Source of the DNA: Lumnitzera littorea | Lineage: Eukaryota > Streptophyta > Magnoliopsida > Myrtales > Combretaceae | Length of the DNA stretch: 64,000 nt | Assembly: GCA_024138015.1 (NCBI GenBank) | Contig: JAMXBB010000003.1 | Span: 15,916,197 to 15,980,196 of the forward strand | Direction of reading: 5' to 3' | In this document: positions 1 through 11,769 of the stretch, piece by piece | Layout: the number at the start of each line of letters is the position of its first letter | How positions within the stretch are numbered: the stretch's first letter is position 1 | Notes under the pieces: generated by a model | Told to the model about the DNA's origin: nothing | The model's input: the letters and a program-made list of their open reading frames with translations, nothing else | The model's database searches: none | Position numbers and translations under genes: made by a program

Positions 1-223
1 ATAATTCCCTAACTAGGCAATGAGAAGAGTTAGTTAAAATAAACAAACAGATAGCTTCTATCTCCTTAGCTCGAGGTGAAAACTCATGGAATGGAAAAAA
101 CCCTAAGAATGACACACAGAGTAGTTCAATAGGAGTTCCTCCATTCCCATGCCCAATGAGCAAAGTACATGCCATTCTTGATCATTGGTTACAAAATGAA
201 GACATCAAGTTACAAGAGTAGAA

Positions 224-400
224 CACCAACTTACGGCAAATGACAAAAGAGACCCCAAGTATTGTCAATATCATAGAATGGAGGTCCAGCCCACCAAGGA
301 TTGCCAAAGTTTAAAGTAAATATTCCATGATGGAATTCAAAACAGAGAACTCATCATCAAAGACAATAATGTCTACAACAATCCACTCTTAACCCATGAT
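224..400 (+). pseudogene. Ty3/gypsy gag C-terminal relic
   Basis: One plus frame reads DPKYCQYHR, then QPTKDCQSLK, then one TAA stop, then NRELIIKDNN and NNPLLTH. The spacing matches the degenerate zinc-finger part of gypsy-type gag proteins (C-x2-H, then a His-x4-Cys half, here with Gln replacing the His) and the NPLP-type segment that usually follows. Only about 58 codons survive. The frame is cut at about 401 by the MITE-like block. No matching pol was found nearby, and upstream sequence lies outside the window. The assignment rests on recalled family patterns, so the lineage is uncertain. Confidence 0.55.
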
Positions 401-1060
401 ATTTATGCTTCGTTCACTTAGGAGGAATTGGAATTCTATTCCCTCCTTATTTTTTATTACGGCGTTCACTTTGTTTTATGTCACCGAATCACAATTACAT
501 AGAAATCCCTATAACTTGAAATCAAGTAATAGAAATTCCTTACTTCAACCAATGAATCACAATTACATGCAAAATTTTATATTTTCCCCAAAAATGACCC
601 CATCCTAATTTAAGGATCACCAATACTATCACTGCCACCATCAACCACCACCATTGTCATTACCACTAACCACCACTACTACTACCATTGCCACCACCAA
701 CTGCAGCTACCACCACTGCTACCGCCATTGCCGCTGCTACCCCCATCACTACCGCCGTTACCAACCTAAAGTTGTCACAACTGACCATCATCATTACTGC
801 CACCACTACCACCTCCACAACCACCACCGTTGCCTACCATCACCACTATTGCCACTACCATCGCCAACTATTACTTTAGGTTTAGTTAAGAAAAAAGATG
901 GATCAAGGATAATTTAGTTATTAATGTTCTATTACGATCTATTCTTAAGTTAATTATAAATTCAACTAAACAAAGAAATAAGTATTATACCTTTATTACA
1001 TTCCTTAAAAATTCTAATTCTATTCCCCTTTTCATTCCATTCAATGAAGTGAATTAGCCA
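401..1060. mobile_element. MITE-like element with a trinucleotide-repeat core
   Basis: The left end reads TTCACTTAGGAGGAATTGG and the right end, read in reverse, TTCACTTCATTGAATGG, so the termini are inverted relatives. Both subterminal parts are rich in GGAATNGAAT-type words, as in many PIF/Harbinger-like MITEs of plants. The block interrupts the gag relic on its left. There is no transposase, and I could not fix a clean target-site duplication, so the ends are approximate. It could instead be an unrelated low-complexity insert. Confidence 0.4.
617..872. repeat. (CAC/ACC)n imperfect trinucleotide repeat
   Basis: About 250 bp of imperfect CCA/CAC/ACT triplets. The open frames across it would encode His-, Thr- or Pro-rich low-complexity peptides with no domain, so they are not taken as genes. 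The repeat forms the core of the MITE-like block. Confidence 0.85.
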
Positions 1061-1228
1061 TTAGAGTGCTGGTATAAAGTCTTATGACAATAAGTAGTGA
1101 TTTATTAGATCTTAAAGATGAGCGCAGCCCTCATCTTTCTTTTGTAAAGAAAAAAAGAAGAAGAAGAAGATGCAAATTCTACCATTTAGTATTATTTTCA
1201 TATTTTGATTATTCTCTATGTTTATTTC

Positions 1229-1680
1229 CTTTAAGCCTAGACAATGCCCTATCATCCTAGCTTGTGTGCTTTAAGCCAAGGCATTGCCCTAGCATCTTAC
1301 CTTTCACACTTTAAGCCTAAGAAACACCCTAACATCCTTACTTCTAACTTTAAATACAAGCATCATAGCCTTTATACTTCAATCCCGAGTAATAGTTTGG
1401 AAAGTCATACTAAGCTATCAAGTAATAAGAAATACTTGACTAATATGAGAGAAATTTAAAGTCCAAGTATTGCCTTGACATCTAGGCTATTATGCCATAA
1501 GCCCAGGCCATGCCTTAGCATCTTAACTATCACACCTTAAGCCCAGGCAATGTCCTTACATCTCAAATGCCGCGTCTTAATCCTTGGTCATGCCCTAGCA
1601 TCTCGATTGGCATGCCTTAAGCCAAGGTGATGTCCTTACTTCCTTGCTTTCATGCCTTATGTTTTTAGGCAATGTCCTAA
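1229..1680. repeat. Degenerate minisatellite, about 40-50 bp unit
   Basis: The word TTAAGCC(A/C)AGGCAATG followed by CCCTAGCATCTTA recurs at least six times between 1,231 and 1,680, separated by variable CTTTCATGC-like spacers. A more degraded stretch lies at about 1,340-1,475. This is a diverged tandem array; no protein is supported. An ORF running through 1,244-1,459 is a by-product of the repeat. Confidence 0.65.
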
Positions 1681-2399
1681 TAACAAGCATCATCTTTCCT
1701 TATAATAGAATATTCTCCTCTATGAGTGATGCCTACATACATTTCTTAGTCTAAGAAATGATCCAATCTCTTAACTATGCGTTCCTTAAGCCTAGAATCC
1801 CTCCTTAGTGACCTCTATTACTGTTGCTTCTAAGCACATGGTGCTTTCAAAACAAGAGTAATGCCTACTTGCTTTTCCAACGCTTGCTATGAAGTAACTT
1901 CTCAACTTGAATGGAATTCTCAATGTATAGCATAAGGGTCAAAGCAACAAGCTCCCTAAAAGCACTAACTCTTTCTTCAAGACAAGAGGCCTTTAAGTAT
2001 GGTGAACAACAACATAGCTCTACTATACCACTAAATGATTTAGGCTAATACTCTTCTTCTATGGTATGCCCCACTTTCTAATACTCCATTGGTAGTAGAA
2101 GTAAACAAGGATGTAATAATATAAAGCACCCTCTTTTTCTATCAACATTACACCTAAAATCGCTACCTTATCTTCAAAACACATCAGTAACTAAGGGAAA
2201 AAGGCATCAATTAAAGCGATATATAGAAGGATACTAATGAATTAACAATTTCATCACCATGATCATAGGGGTAGTGTTTCATCCACCTATGAACATCTCA
2301 ATGCAATGACACATTAACAAAGATAGACCCTTTGTGGGTTTGAATACAAAGAAAGAATCTTTGATGATTCATCATGATGCTAATACTGTATGATGACTA
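1681..2399. other. Gene-free AT-rich stretch
   Basis: No frame with recognisable homology and no clear repeat. A short ATG-started frame seen here lacks any family signature. Confidence 0.5.
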
Positions 2400-2590
2400 C
2401 TGCACACTATGTCTATACCCTCGTGTACTGACTTGCAGTATATATGTTGCCTCGTAGCACACAATGCTACATAACCTGTGATGCCTTGTAGTGTATGTCG
2501 CTTCGAAGTGTGCGACACCTCACAAAACATGTTGCCTTGCAATGTGTAACACCTCGCAACATGCATTACTGCATGTCACATGCGTATGAT
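2400..2590. repeat. Degenerate short-unit repeat (TGCCTTGTAGTGTG type)
   Basis: Variants of TTGCCTYGYAGTGTGYAACAC and CCTCGCAACATG alternate several times. The unit is roughly 25 bp and heavily diverged. Some neighbouring units are partly complementary, which gives weak hairpin potential. The only ORF over it (minus, 2,372-2,566) is a repeat-derived frame. Confidence 0.5.
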
Positions 2591-5500
2591 GCGTCTACTA
2601 TATGAATTAAAGAATGCCAACATGGAACTCTTTTCTATGTGAAGTTGTCCTAATATAATGTTGCATGACATTTGAAGCTATCACATTGTACCATCTTTTA
2701 TCATATTACTACTAAGCAAGAACCAATCTCCTAAGTGAATGATTATTAGGATACATTCACGAAAGCAAGAAAGTACCAAGAAGTAAACGTTTACAATGAT
2801 AAGTTCTATCTTCATTGATGAGGAATATTTGATTACGTCATAGATAATGTTACAATCATGTGATCACAAGGATTACCATAGATAGCATAATTTAGTGCCA
2901 ATTTTCATAAGTGATAAGTCTATGCACTTCTCTAAGTTACTGTAGTTATCATTGACTTAAGGATTTCAATATTACAATTGATTTCAACTAGTAGCATAAA
3001 GGATTGAGGGCAATATGTCCTATCCTACTTTATGCCATCAATTGAAATAGAGAAAGGTCATTCCTCCTATTTTTATAATCTGAAGGCTTTTACACTATGA
3101 AATACAAAATCTTGTTGGTAAGAGGAATTGCATAGAGACCGTACATCTTTATACTCTTTCATAATGGTTACATTATCCATTTATCCTGAGGCAAAGGTAC
3201 CCATATGAGTGAAGTATCACATCATCCAATTTGCCAACAAAGGTGTTATTAGGATCAAACCAATTTCTAATTTCTAAAGTGGTGAGTGACAACCTTATCA
3301 CTCACCACCTTGGGGAGAGAAAGAGATAGAGACTAACTAGACTTCAATAATTTGAAAGCTTGTGCCTACCTATAGAATATGAGAAAAATCAAGATAGAGC
3401 CAGTACAAAAAAAAAAAAATAATCAATCAAATTTCAGAAGCTTAAGAATTGCAAGTCGATAAGTATTGGCATAGATACATGGAAAAGAAGTCAAAAGCAA
3501 AATAGATCAAACCAATAGATGACAAGCTTATTAACATAGCATAGCACAACTCTGAAGCGATGATTATATAGTGATACAAATATAGAAATTGACATGATCA
3601 CATAGTTAAAGAGACATTCCACATGTTATCCTCAAGACGAAGAGTATATAATTTGAAGCTAGCAACAAGAGAAGGAAGTCATGGTATGGCAAGCACAAAG
3701 TAGAGAAGTTAATAAAATACCTTATTACTCTACTTAATCTCCGAAGGAGCAATAGCCAAGTACACTAAGGAACCAACAAAGTTACAAGTCAATTGAGCAA
3801 CAATCGAGGGAAATCACACTCGTGTCCTTTATGAAGTCAAATGAAATTTTGGAGAGCATCAAACGCAAGATTTTTTCTTGGTAGATACTCTTAAGATAGC
3901 ATCAACTTTATTTATTTTTCTTAATTGGAGTTTTCAAGCAAAGCCTTCGAATATCGCATTTGTGTTCCACAATTATCAGTATGAGGCTAGATCTATGAAT
4001 GAAGCCTTGTCAACATATGGGTGGCATAAAGTTTACACATGTATATACCAAAGTATATTAATATATGATGAAGTCATGAGGGAAAGGCTAATTATCTCTT
4101 CTAGCCAAACCAAGACGTAAAAAGGAGTCCGAGACTATACGAACCAAAGGGGAGCAAAGAAGCTTGAGAATCAAGCAAATAATAATAAAAAGAAAAAAGA
4201 TCAAAAACATGAAAGTCATAGCAACGCATAACAAAGTGTGAAATAACCAATAGGACGGAACAATGTTATTGAAGGATCTTCGAACTGTGATTGAATGAAG
4301 CTCGGTAACGAGACAATTGCAACAATGACTGAATGCAATTGTCCATGCTTGGTTAGTCATTGAGGTTTTTCAACCACAAAATATTTAGAAGAGATCAGAA
4401 TTACGCAAAAAGTCAAAGACGAGTTGGAAAGGCAATAATGGTAGAATGCGACGAGTACTCGCTCAATTTGCGAAGAGAGTCTAAAAACAATTCTTTTTTT
4501 TTTTTATTTATTTGAAGAAAAGGGGAGAAGACATACTGTCAAAGCTTACTGCTAAGAGCCGCGACAAAGCCAACATATGAAGGTGTATATATATAGTAGA
4601 GATGAAAAGATAGATGTGGAGAGATTGAAATTTGGAATAAAGATTTGGGAGAAGATTTAAGATGGGATTTGCATGATCTTTCTTGAATCATGATACAAGA
4701 TATGTGGTGGATTAAAGGTTTGAAACAAGATTCGGAATTGATTTTATTTGAAGATGATAAGGGCTGCGTAATTTCATCCGTTCTTTCTTTTACAAAGCCG
4801 AACACGATTTTTGCTTGGCAAGACAAATTTACAAAAAAAAAAAAAGAAAAAAAAAAAGAAAGGAAAAAGGAAAAAGAGTTTGTAAAAGAAAGATAGTTTA
4901 TGGAAGATTCAACATGAGTATAAGTAAGAGAAAGCAAGGAAACCAGAGTTCTCTACCGTCGAGAATTTGAGCACCTTATGTATTTATTAAAAAGAAAAGA
5001 CCTGTCATGATATGTTGAAACAAATCAAACTTGGAACTGCCGTTGTCGAGAAGAATGGCAAATCCATGATAATTGAAGCAACAAATTTATAAAAGCAAAA
5101 GACAAAAAGAAGACTTACAAGGATAACCACTAGCTACAATCCTTTAAGCCATGTTATGGTAGTTTGCTCGAGGGCTTATCGGAACGACCGAAGTTGAGCG
5201 AGTTGAATATGGTGCAAAAAGAAATGTGGACGACATCTGTATATATAGCCGACTCTGTGCGATACAAGTGGATAAAGATGAAAGACTTAAATTTGGAAGT
5301 TGATGGGTTTGCATGATTTTGTGAATATTTGATATTCAATGAAGTGTATTTTATGGAAAAGAAAAAAATGTTACTAGTGAGATTGGACAAGATAAGAAAG
5401 ATTTGAGAAGATTTATTCGGATATTAGTAATATCACGTATATATATATTTAAAAAAAAAGAAAAGAAAATGAGGAATTGGTTTCGGGCAGACTGGCATTT

Positions 5501-5989
5501 GAGTCATAAATCATGATCTTGGTCTTAGATAAACACATGATACGACCTCCTTTCCGTTGAATTGTATCTTAAGCCACTAAGCTAATAAGTATGAAAGAGA
5601 AAGAATTCAGTTCAGATATAGGGTACCTATCCAGAAGTTTTTGCAACTTCATCATGTATGTTTGACAATAACAAAACACAATCGAATAATTTTATATGGG
5701 AATTTTATCTAATATATTGTCACAGAGGCAACATTATTTCACCCGTCCTAAAGCAATGTGCATAGCATAGTGCTACAAGCTTACACACCAAGGTATATGA
5801 TAATCAAGTTACCTAACACTCACGGACTATAATCTATCAACAAAATAAAGTTTTCAACTATGTGTGTGCACTTGGCAGCGATACAACTCTTCACAATGTA
5901 CATACCTAAAGTAGCGATCTACCTATTCAAAATAAGCGATTGATACCCAAAATACTTATTCTATCCCAGAATTTTGGTCAACAGATAAA
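2591..5989. other. Gene-free region, probably old repeat debris
   Basis: About 3.4 kb without a supported gene. It contains A-runs (3,408, 4,833-4,860), a purine-rich stretch, and two weakly similar blocks near 4,540-4,700 and 5,150-5,350 that share a run of TGTATATATAG, AAATTTGGAA and GGGTTTGCATGAT-like words. They may be old tandem copies of one unit. Short ORFs here have A/T-biased low-complexity content and no domains. Confidence 0.45.
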
Positions 5990-6610
5990 ATATAGACGGT
6001 TAAAATGATTTATGAACTTTAAGCCCATAAATGATATAAGCTTGACTCACTTTTTAGGTTAACATGATAAGGCTCAAAGTGTCAAATTCATAAATTTGGG
6101 ATGACTTAAGGATGGTATGACAGGCTTAAAGTAAGAACTATTGGGTTAACCCGTCCATTCTCAACCTTTCTTAAAAAAACTCATGCACATAGAGAGGTTC
6201 GTTATAGACTTAAACTTAATAAGAGCCCATGGAAGACTCTATTAATAAGAGGACTTATCTTAGTTGTAGATTGCCATCATGATCCAATGGACATCGTTGA
6301 TAGCCTAACTCCATAAATACTCCAAGCTCCTCCTTATTTGACAATTCAGCTATTTCAAAGAAACTCGTGTTGTTATACTGTTATCATAGAAAATCTAATA
6401 GAATTCAAAATAAAGAACACATCATCTCTTATCTAGAATAGTAGAGTTCATGCTCAATAGCTTTTCTACCTATCACTACTACATTTGAGCTCCCTAAAAC
6501 TGCTTACTCTTCCTCTCTACTTCTTCTTCTCCAAATCATACGCCACTCCTTTAAGGTCACTTGTAATGTAAGACTCATGCTACATGCACGTGATTATTAC
6601 AACCGAATCC
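5990..6610. repeat. Old direct repeat, copy 1 (LTR-like)
   Basis: Shares an ordered series of words with 7,340-7,925: GATAAGGCT, GATGACTTA, ACCCGTCC or CTAATCC, CCATGGAAGACTC, GACATCGTTNAT, CTTGACAATT and ATTATTACA near the end. Identity is low, but order and spacing are kept over about 600 bp. The arrangement would fit the two LTRs of a short non-autonomous element or two neighbouring solo LTRs. No coding remnant was recognised between them. Confidence 0.45.
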
Positions 6611-7339
6611 CCTCATCTACAAACCCTATTATAAGAAATATTGAATAGTCATTCATAACCTAATCTTATGAAAAGCTATTAAATGCTAAAATCGATTCTC
6701 TACCAAAATACCCTTAACTAAATTAACAAATGATAATATAATATCAGTTCATAGCTTTATACAATTCTAATCCATTCTGCTTTAATAGCTATTATGTTAG
6801 AAACTTTTTTCCTTCGATGAAATAAACTAGCATTAAAGGGAGTTGTGATTATTGATAATAGTTGCTTTTTAATTCTACTATAGTTTTGAAAATTCAATTG
6901 ATAAAAGGAATTTTATGAATCAAATGGTAAAGTTACAATTTTCACAGCAAAATTATAAAATTTATTAACATAAAAAATAAAAATTATGGAATATAAAAGA
7001 AAGAAATAGAAATGTAGAAAATTGGAATAAAAAAAAAAAGGAAAAATAGTCAAGCGTTTTTATCATCCTCAGATGGGGGGTAATTAGTTACAACCCTAGG
7101 ATAGAAGGTCACACAACTTCACTAGTAGATGCTTATCTTCCCATGGTCTTAAGGTAGCCGAAAAAATATTTTCTACTCTTCTCTTTTATTTGTAACTTTT
7201 ATTGTACTTTCTTTTTGCATTCTTGTGGTGTATTTCTAAAAAGTAATAAGAGATAAAATATGGAACTTTCATGCATGGAACTTTAAGAAAATTTTGCATA
7301 TTTTTTGTAGAGGACTAAATTAGTTACATTAGAATATTA
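6611..7339. other. Spacer between the old direct repeats
   Basis: AT-rich, with an A-rich tract near 6,960-7,050. No gag or pol frame, no tRNA-complementary primer site and no gene seen. Confidence 0.45.
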
Positions 7340-7925
7340 AGCTATCCCCACTATTAATTTAAGTTTAACTCTCTAAGTCGATGATAAGGCTTGAGTAGTG
7401 TTATCCATACTCGAGATGACTTAGGAAAATTTGGCTCAATAGACTCAGAGTGTGGATCGTCATACTAATCCAAACACTTCAACTTATTTCAGGCAGACTT
7501 ATGCACTCAGTAAAAAAGGCTACAAACCTTATGGCCATGACAAACTCATCAATAAAACTCTTGAAAGAGTAACCTTCATTTCATCTGTCAATCACCAAAG
7601 CGACCCGATAGACATCGTTAATCTATAAACACTTAGTAATGGCTCTTGACTTGACAATTTTGGAAGAGATTAAAGAAACAATATTTTACTATTGTAGCTT
7701 TAGTCTCAAGGATCATATAGCTACTTAAGTGAAGAACAAACTCAAATGCTCAAGAACTCCAAGGTCGAGGCTTTAGATTCACCTGCAAAACTCAATGACT
7801 ACTTATTCCTCATCACAATTGTTCTTACCAATTCATATCTCCGTGTGTACTCTCTATACCACTTCTTTGACGCCATGTAAAGCATGGGGCATGCAAGCAG
7901 ACACTCATGTATAATTATTACATAG
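7340..7925. repeat. Old direct repeat, copy 2 (LTR-like)
   Basis: Partner of the block at 5,990-6,610 in the same orientation. The two copies are too diverged to define terminal TG/CA dinucleotides or a target-site duplication. Confidence 0.45.
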
Positions 7926-9332
7926 TTTAATATACAATACTACAACTATTCATTTTTATACTTTGAAAAGTTATAACTCATTTTTAATGAAGCATCATTT
8001 TATATAAAATTTTCACTAGTCACAAAAAAAATTGAAATATTTTATTTTTATATAATTAAATAATAACATTTACTCTATTTAAGTACATTTATTATTTTAA
8101 CAATTAGGTAGATTCCAAATTAATATTATAGCATGATACAACCCATACACAACGTTCCCAGTTTTCCAGTTCGGCCCATTTTCTGCACAATATTTAGCCC
8201 ACATTTAAAGAAGGCACCCTCTATCAAACAAAACAGTGGGCTGGTCTTTGTGTGTATAATTCTGAGTAGTAAATGGTGGACACCACTTTTTCATTTTTTA
8301 TTTTTTATTTTTTCAGTTTACACACTCTCGCTCCCAATCAATCCACTAGAAGCCCGTTCCACAGCAAATTGAAGACCAAGACCTAATGCATAGCACATTG
8401 AATCCTGCTTATCATCATTTATTATGAATGACGATTACTTATCTTATATCCACCAACGAGATCAATTCTTTCCTCTGTAAATCCCCGTACTACGCAATAT
8501 ATAACAACTTCTCTAATTAAAAGATTTTGCAGATAATGAATCGAAACGATTACCCTATACTTAAATGATCACGCCATCAACCTTGCCTATGCGCCTATAC
8601 AAAAAAAAAAAAAACCTTCACTAATCATTGCGTTTCGATATCGTTGCAATACATTATAAGTTGATGCCTTTTATTTTTAACGAAAGTCGATAGCCCAAAC
8701 TTTCTACATGCTTACCTTGATGATGATGGTCACACAAATCCTAAAACCGTTCTATATGCCGGTGCCACCACCACTAATAGAAATCACCCTCGGATTGCAC
8801 TAAATCCCAATAATAATAACAACATACTATTAGGTTTTGAATAATAATAACAACATACTATTAGGTTTTGATTTGTTATGAAATCAATTTTTAATAGAAT
8901 ATTGTCTTACCTAATCATGAAACTCTTTTAGATTTTCATTACTTCACACTTACTCTTTTAATAATATCGTATGTTATTTCTCGCGATCTACTTTATTAGT
9001 ATTATTTCTTGTATCAAAAATCTATAAAAGAATGAAAAATTGAGAAGCATAACACTCCCATTCCTTTTTTTTTTTTTTTTCTTTTTTAAGTCTCATGGCA
9101 CAACGAGAAAGAACAAAGAGTTTTTCCTTTTTATTTTTGCCTATAAGGGCTTCGTTATAGTCCATAGTAACTACACTGTGGGAGCTAGTATCAATCAACA
9201 ATTTTTGTAATTAAATATATCCGTTGATATAATTATTATATTACTGAAAATAATACGGGACAATTACTATCCCTCTTTTTAAATTTATTTATCGGGGTAA
9301 TTTGTCCCTTTCGACTAAAAACAACTTTCTTC
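7926..9332. other. Intergenic, no supported gene
   Basis: AT-rich sequence with homopolymer T (9,065-9,080) and A tracts and one perfect short tandem duplication, listed separately. The 79-codon plus ORF at 8,133-8,372 has a hydrophobic low-complexity middle and no homology I can name. Confidence 0.45.
8809..8870. repeat. Perfect 31-bp tandem duplication
   Basis: The unit beginning AATAATAATAACAACATAC occurs twice back to back (8,809-8,839 and 8,840-8,870) with no mismatch, which points to a recent slippage or repair duplication. Confidence 0.93.
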
Positions 9333-9690
9333 TTAAAAGTTACCTGAATTCAAGATTTAATCCCATGTGACTTCTCTTTCAATGTATTTGCTCCATTGAA
9401 TTTTGACATACTTAATCTTCCTTTTCCTTTTAAGCTCTGCAAAGATACTCTCCGTTAGTTGAGTTGTGCGTCCAATGGTTTCAAGGCTATAACTTGGTCC
9501 AGTATACTTTCTCAACTGTGAACATGAAATACATCGTGTATCTCAGTTAGGCTAGGCAAAAGAGCTTGTTGGTAAGCCACCTAGGCCACCCTTTCTAATA
9601 TCTCAACGAGAGCGATATACTTGGGGCTGAGTTTTCCTTTTATTCCGAACTGCACCGCTCCTTTATTGGACAACACATATTATAACTCGC
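9333..9690 (-). pseudogene. Ty3/gypsy integrase C-terminus with chromodomain-like tail (relic)
   Basis: On the minus strand the frames read GIKGKLSPKYIALVEILERV, then SLTEIHDVFHV, then, about 60 codons on, IKYVKIQWSKYIEREVTWD and a stop. This is the order seen at the end of chromovirus pol: the GKLSPRY...FEILER segment, the HDVFHVS segment, then the chromodomain core of the VKVQW...EATWE type. Integrase catalytic residues, RT and LTRs were not found nearby, so this is an isolated, frameshifted fragment. The family assignment is fairly firm; the exact ends are not. Confidence 0.7.
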
Positions 9691-11769
9691 GGTCTTCCAT
9701 TTCAAAATCTAAAAGTCATGTGTTTTATCATAACCTAAAACTTCATCATATTGTGAATTTTTCGTAAAAGATTTTAATTGTTGATAAAAACATTAAAAAG
9801 CCAAGATTACAAACCATCGACAGACATATTTCAATTATACCGAAAAGGTCTAATATTACGATTTTTTATTGAAAGGTATTTATCTAAAAGAGATAAATAA
9901 TTTGAGGATTAACAGATTATCATAGAAAGAAATTTTTGTTGTTTCACTAAGTTTTATATAATCTGAATATTATTAATTTTCTATCCTAAAATTTCAATTA
10001 TTTGCATCAGTTACAATCAGAAATTAAAAATATATATATATATATATATCATTTCTAAATTCGAATGATTTACAAAAATGAAAAAAGATATAAAAACAGT
10101 TCATTATTTGTACATTTGGATTAAAATAAAAAAAAAAAATATGACATGAAAACGTACTTATCATACACATACATGGCAAAATAATCGAAATAATATACAT
10201 ATCCCATGAAAAATTTTGGTCAAATTATTTATAGGATAACAATATATTTTTCAACATAATAAAAAAAATGCATGTAAACTAAAAAGCCAGAAAAAAAAAT
10301 CCAAAACTATATTATGCACAAGCAAGTTCACAAAATACAACGTAGATACATATTTCAACTAGAATATACAACCAACCAACATCAAACATTAAGAGAATAT
10401 GCACACACACAAAAAAAAAAAAAAGAGGTCATCTATACATAAGAAAATATGAAAATATAACCAACAATTCAATGTTGAGAAAATTGCATATTTTAGGATT
10501 AACATTTTGGGGCATGTTCCAACAAAGATGACTCTTAGTGGTTAGAATAGAGTACTAATATTATGTAAGCAATGCAAACAAAAAATGACATTATATATAA
10601 ATAGGAGAGATACATTTAAATAGAGGATGAAAGATTTTAATGGTATAAGTAGAATACAAATATTTTGTAAGTGGTGCAAATAGAATATGACATTGGTATA
10701 AATTAAAGATGAATATTACACATCAAAACAATGAACATGTTGTCCACTAAACTTATCACATCATCAAGATCTAACAATGTTATATGTAAGTAGTAATATA
10801 GTGTATTTGCACCATATACCATAATGCTCATCATCTACTTGAACTATTAATATGTTTTAGCCACTAATTAAACTTAACTATAAATACTGATCTAGAGTTA
10901 TTTATCAAACCAAATCAAACTAGGTTGTGTCACTTCTTATTAAGAAAAAAAACGAAAAAGACAAGCAACAATATTTAGCTTTAAACCTATCTGCATTTCG
11001 ATTTAACTCCATTGACCTTTCTTCCTTTTTGTAATCTCTTATCTCACTTTTAGCCCCTACAATTCATTCGTTTTCTTTCATTGTTGTTTCTTATTTCTTA
11101 ATTAAATTCTCATGCCTTCATTCACACATAAGATTTAATGTCACTTTGATATAACATTGTGACTTTAATTTTGGTGCAATGTTCCTTAATCTAAACATCA
11201 ACGTTTGGTTCATAGTTTCAATAATTATTATTAATATCATCAACTTGAATAAGTAGATTTTTAAAGCAATTCAAATCGAATTGAACCAAACTGATTGCAT
11301 TTGAAGTATTTTGGTTTAAAATCATAAACCATCAAAGCTATTCAGTTCATTAAATGATTGAACCAAACTATTGCAAATATGATGCAATTTGGTTCGATTT
11401 GGTTTGTGATTGAACCATGAACACTTCTATGTTCATCCATTGGTATGTAATTTTGCCCTTCATTGATTTTTGTTCAAATGTGTCCTCACACATGAAAACA
11501 CACACATTAGTATGTTAAAGTGAAAAAGAAGAATAAAAGGGAAGCACGTCGGAAGAAGAAAGGAAAGGGAGAGAGAGGAGAGAGACCTTCTTTAATCTAT
11601 ATTTATGCATAGCGTTGGGAAGAAGAGAAGCTTTTGTTAATTTATGAAGGTAAAGTCTTATGTAGCAAGCATTTTTGTAATTAATAATTAACGAAGGTTC
11701 GCCATTAGGTAAGCTCCCAAAACCAACTCGACTTGGTATAAGTAGTCGATGGCTCACCCCCTACAAATG
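9691..11769. other. Intergenic AT-rich region
   Basis: About 2 kb with many A/T homopolymers and a short (TA)n at about 10,031-10,049. The 80-codon minus ORF at 11,515-11,757 has no recognisable domain. No RNA gene was recognised. Confidence 0.45.

Noticed and set aside
654..917. ORFs of 63-87 codons rich in His, Thr and Pro
   Set aside because: Pure translation of an imperfect CAC/ACC repeat in several frames; no domain or coding bias.
4539..4937. 132-codon minus ORF with Phe/Ser-rich stretch
   Set aside because: Its hydrophobic part is the translation of an A-rich/T-rich homopolymer tract. No signal-peptide logic and no homology recognised.
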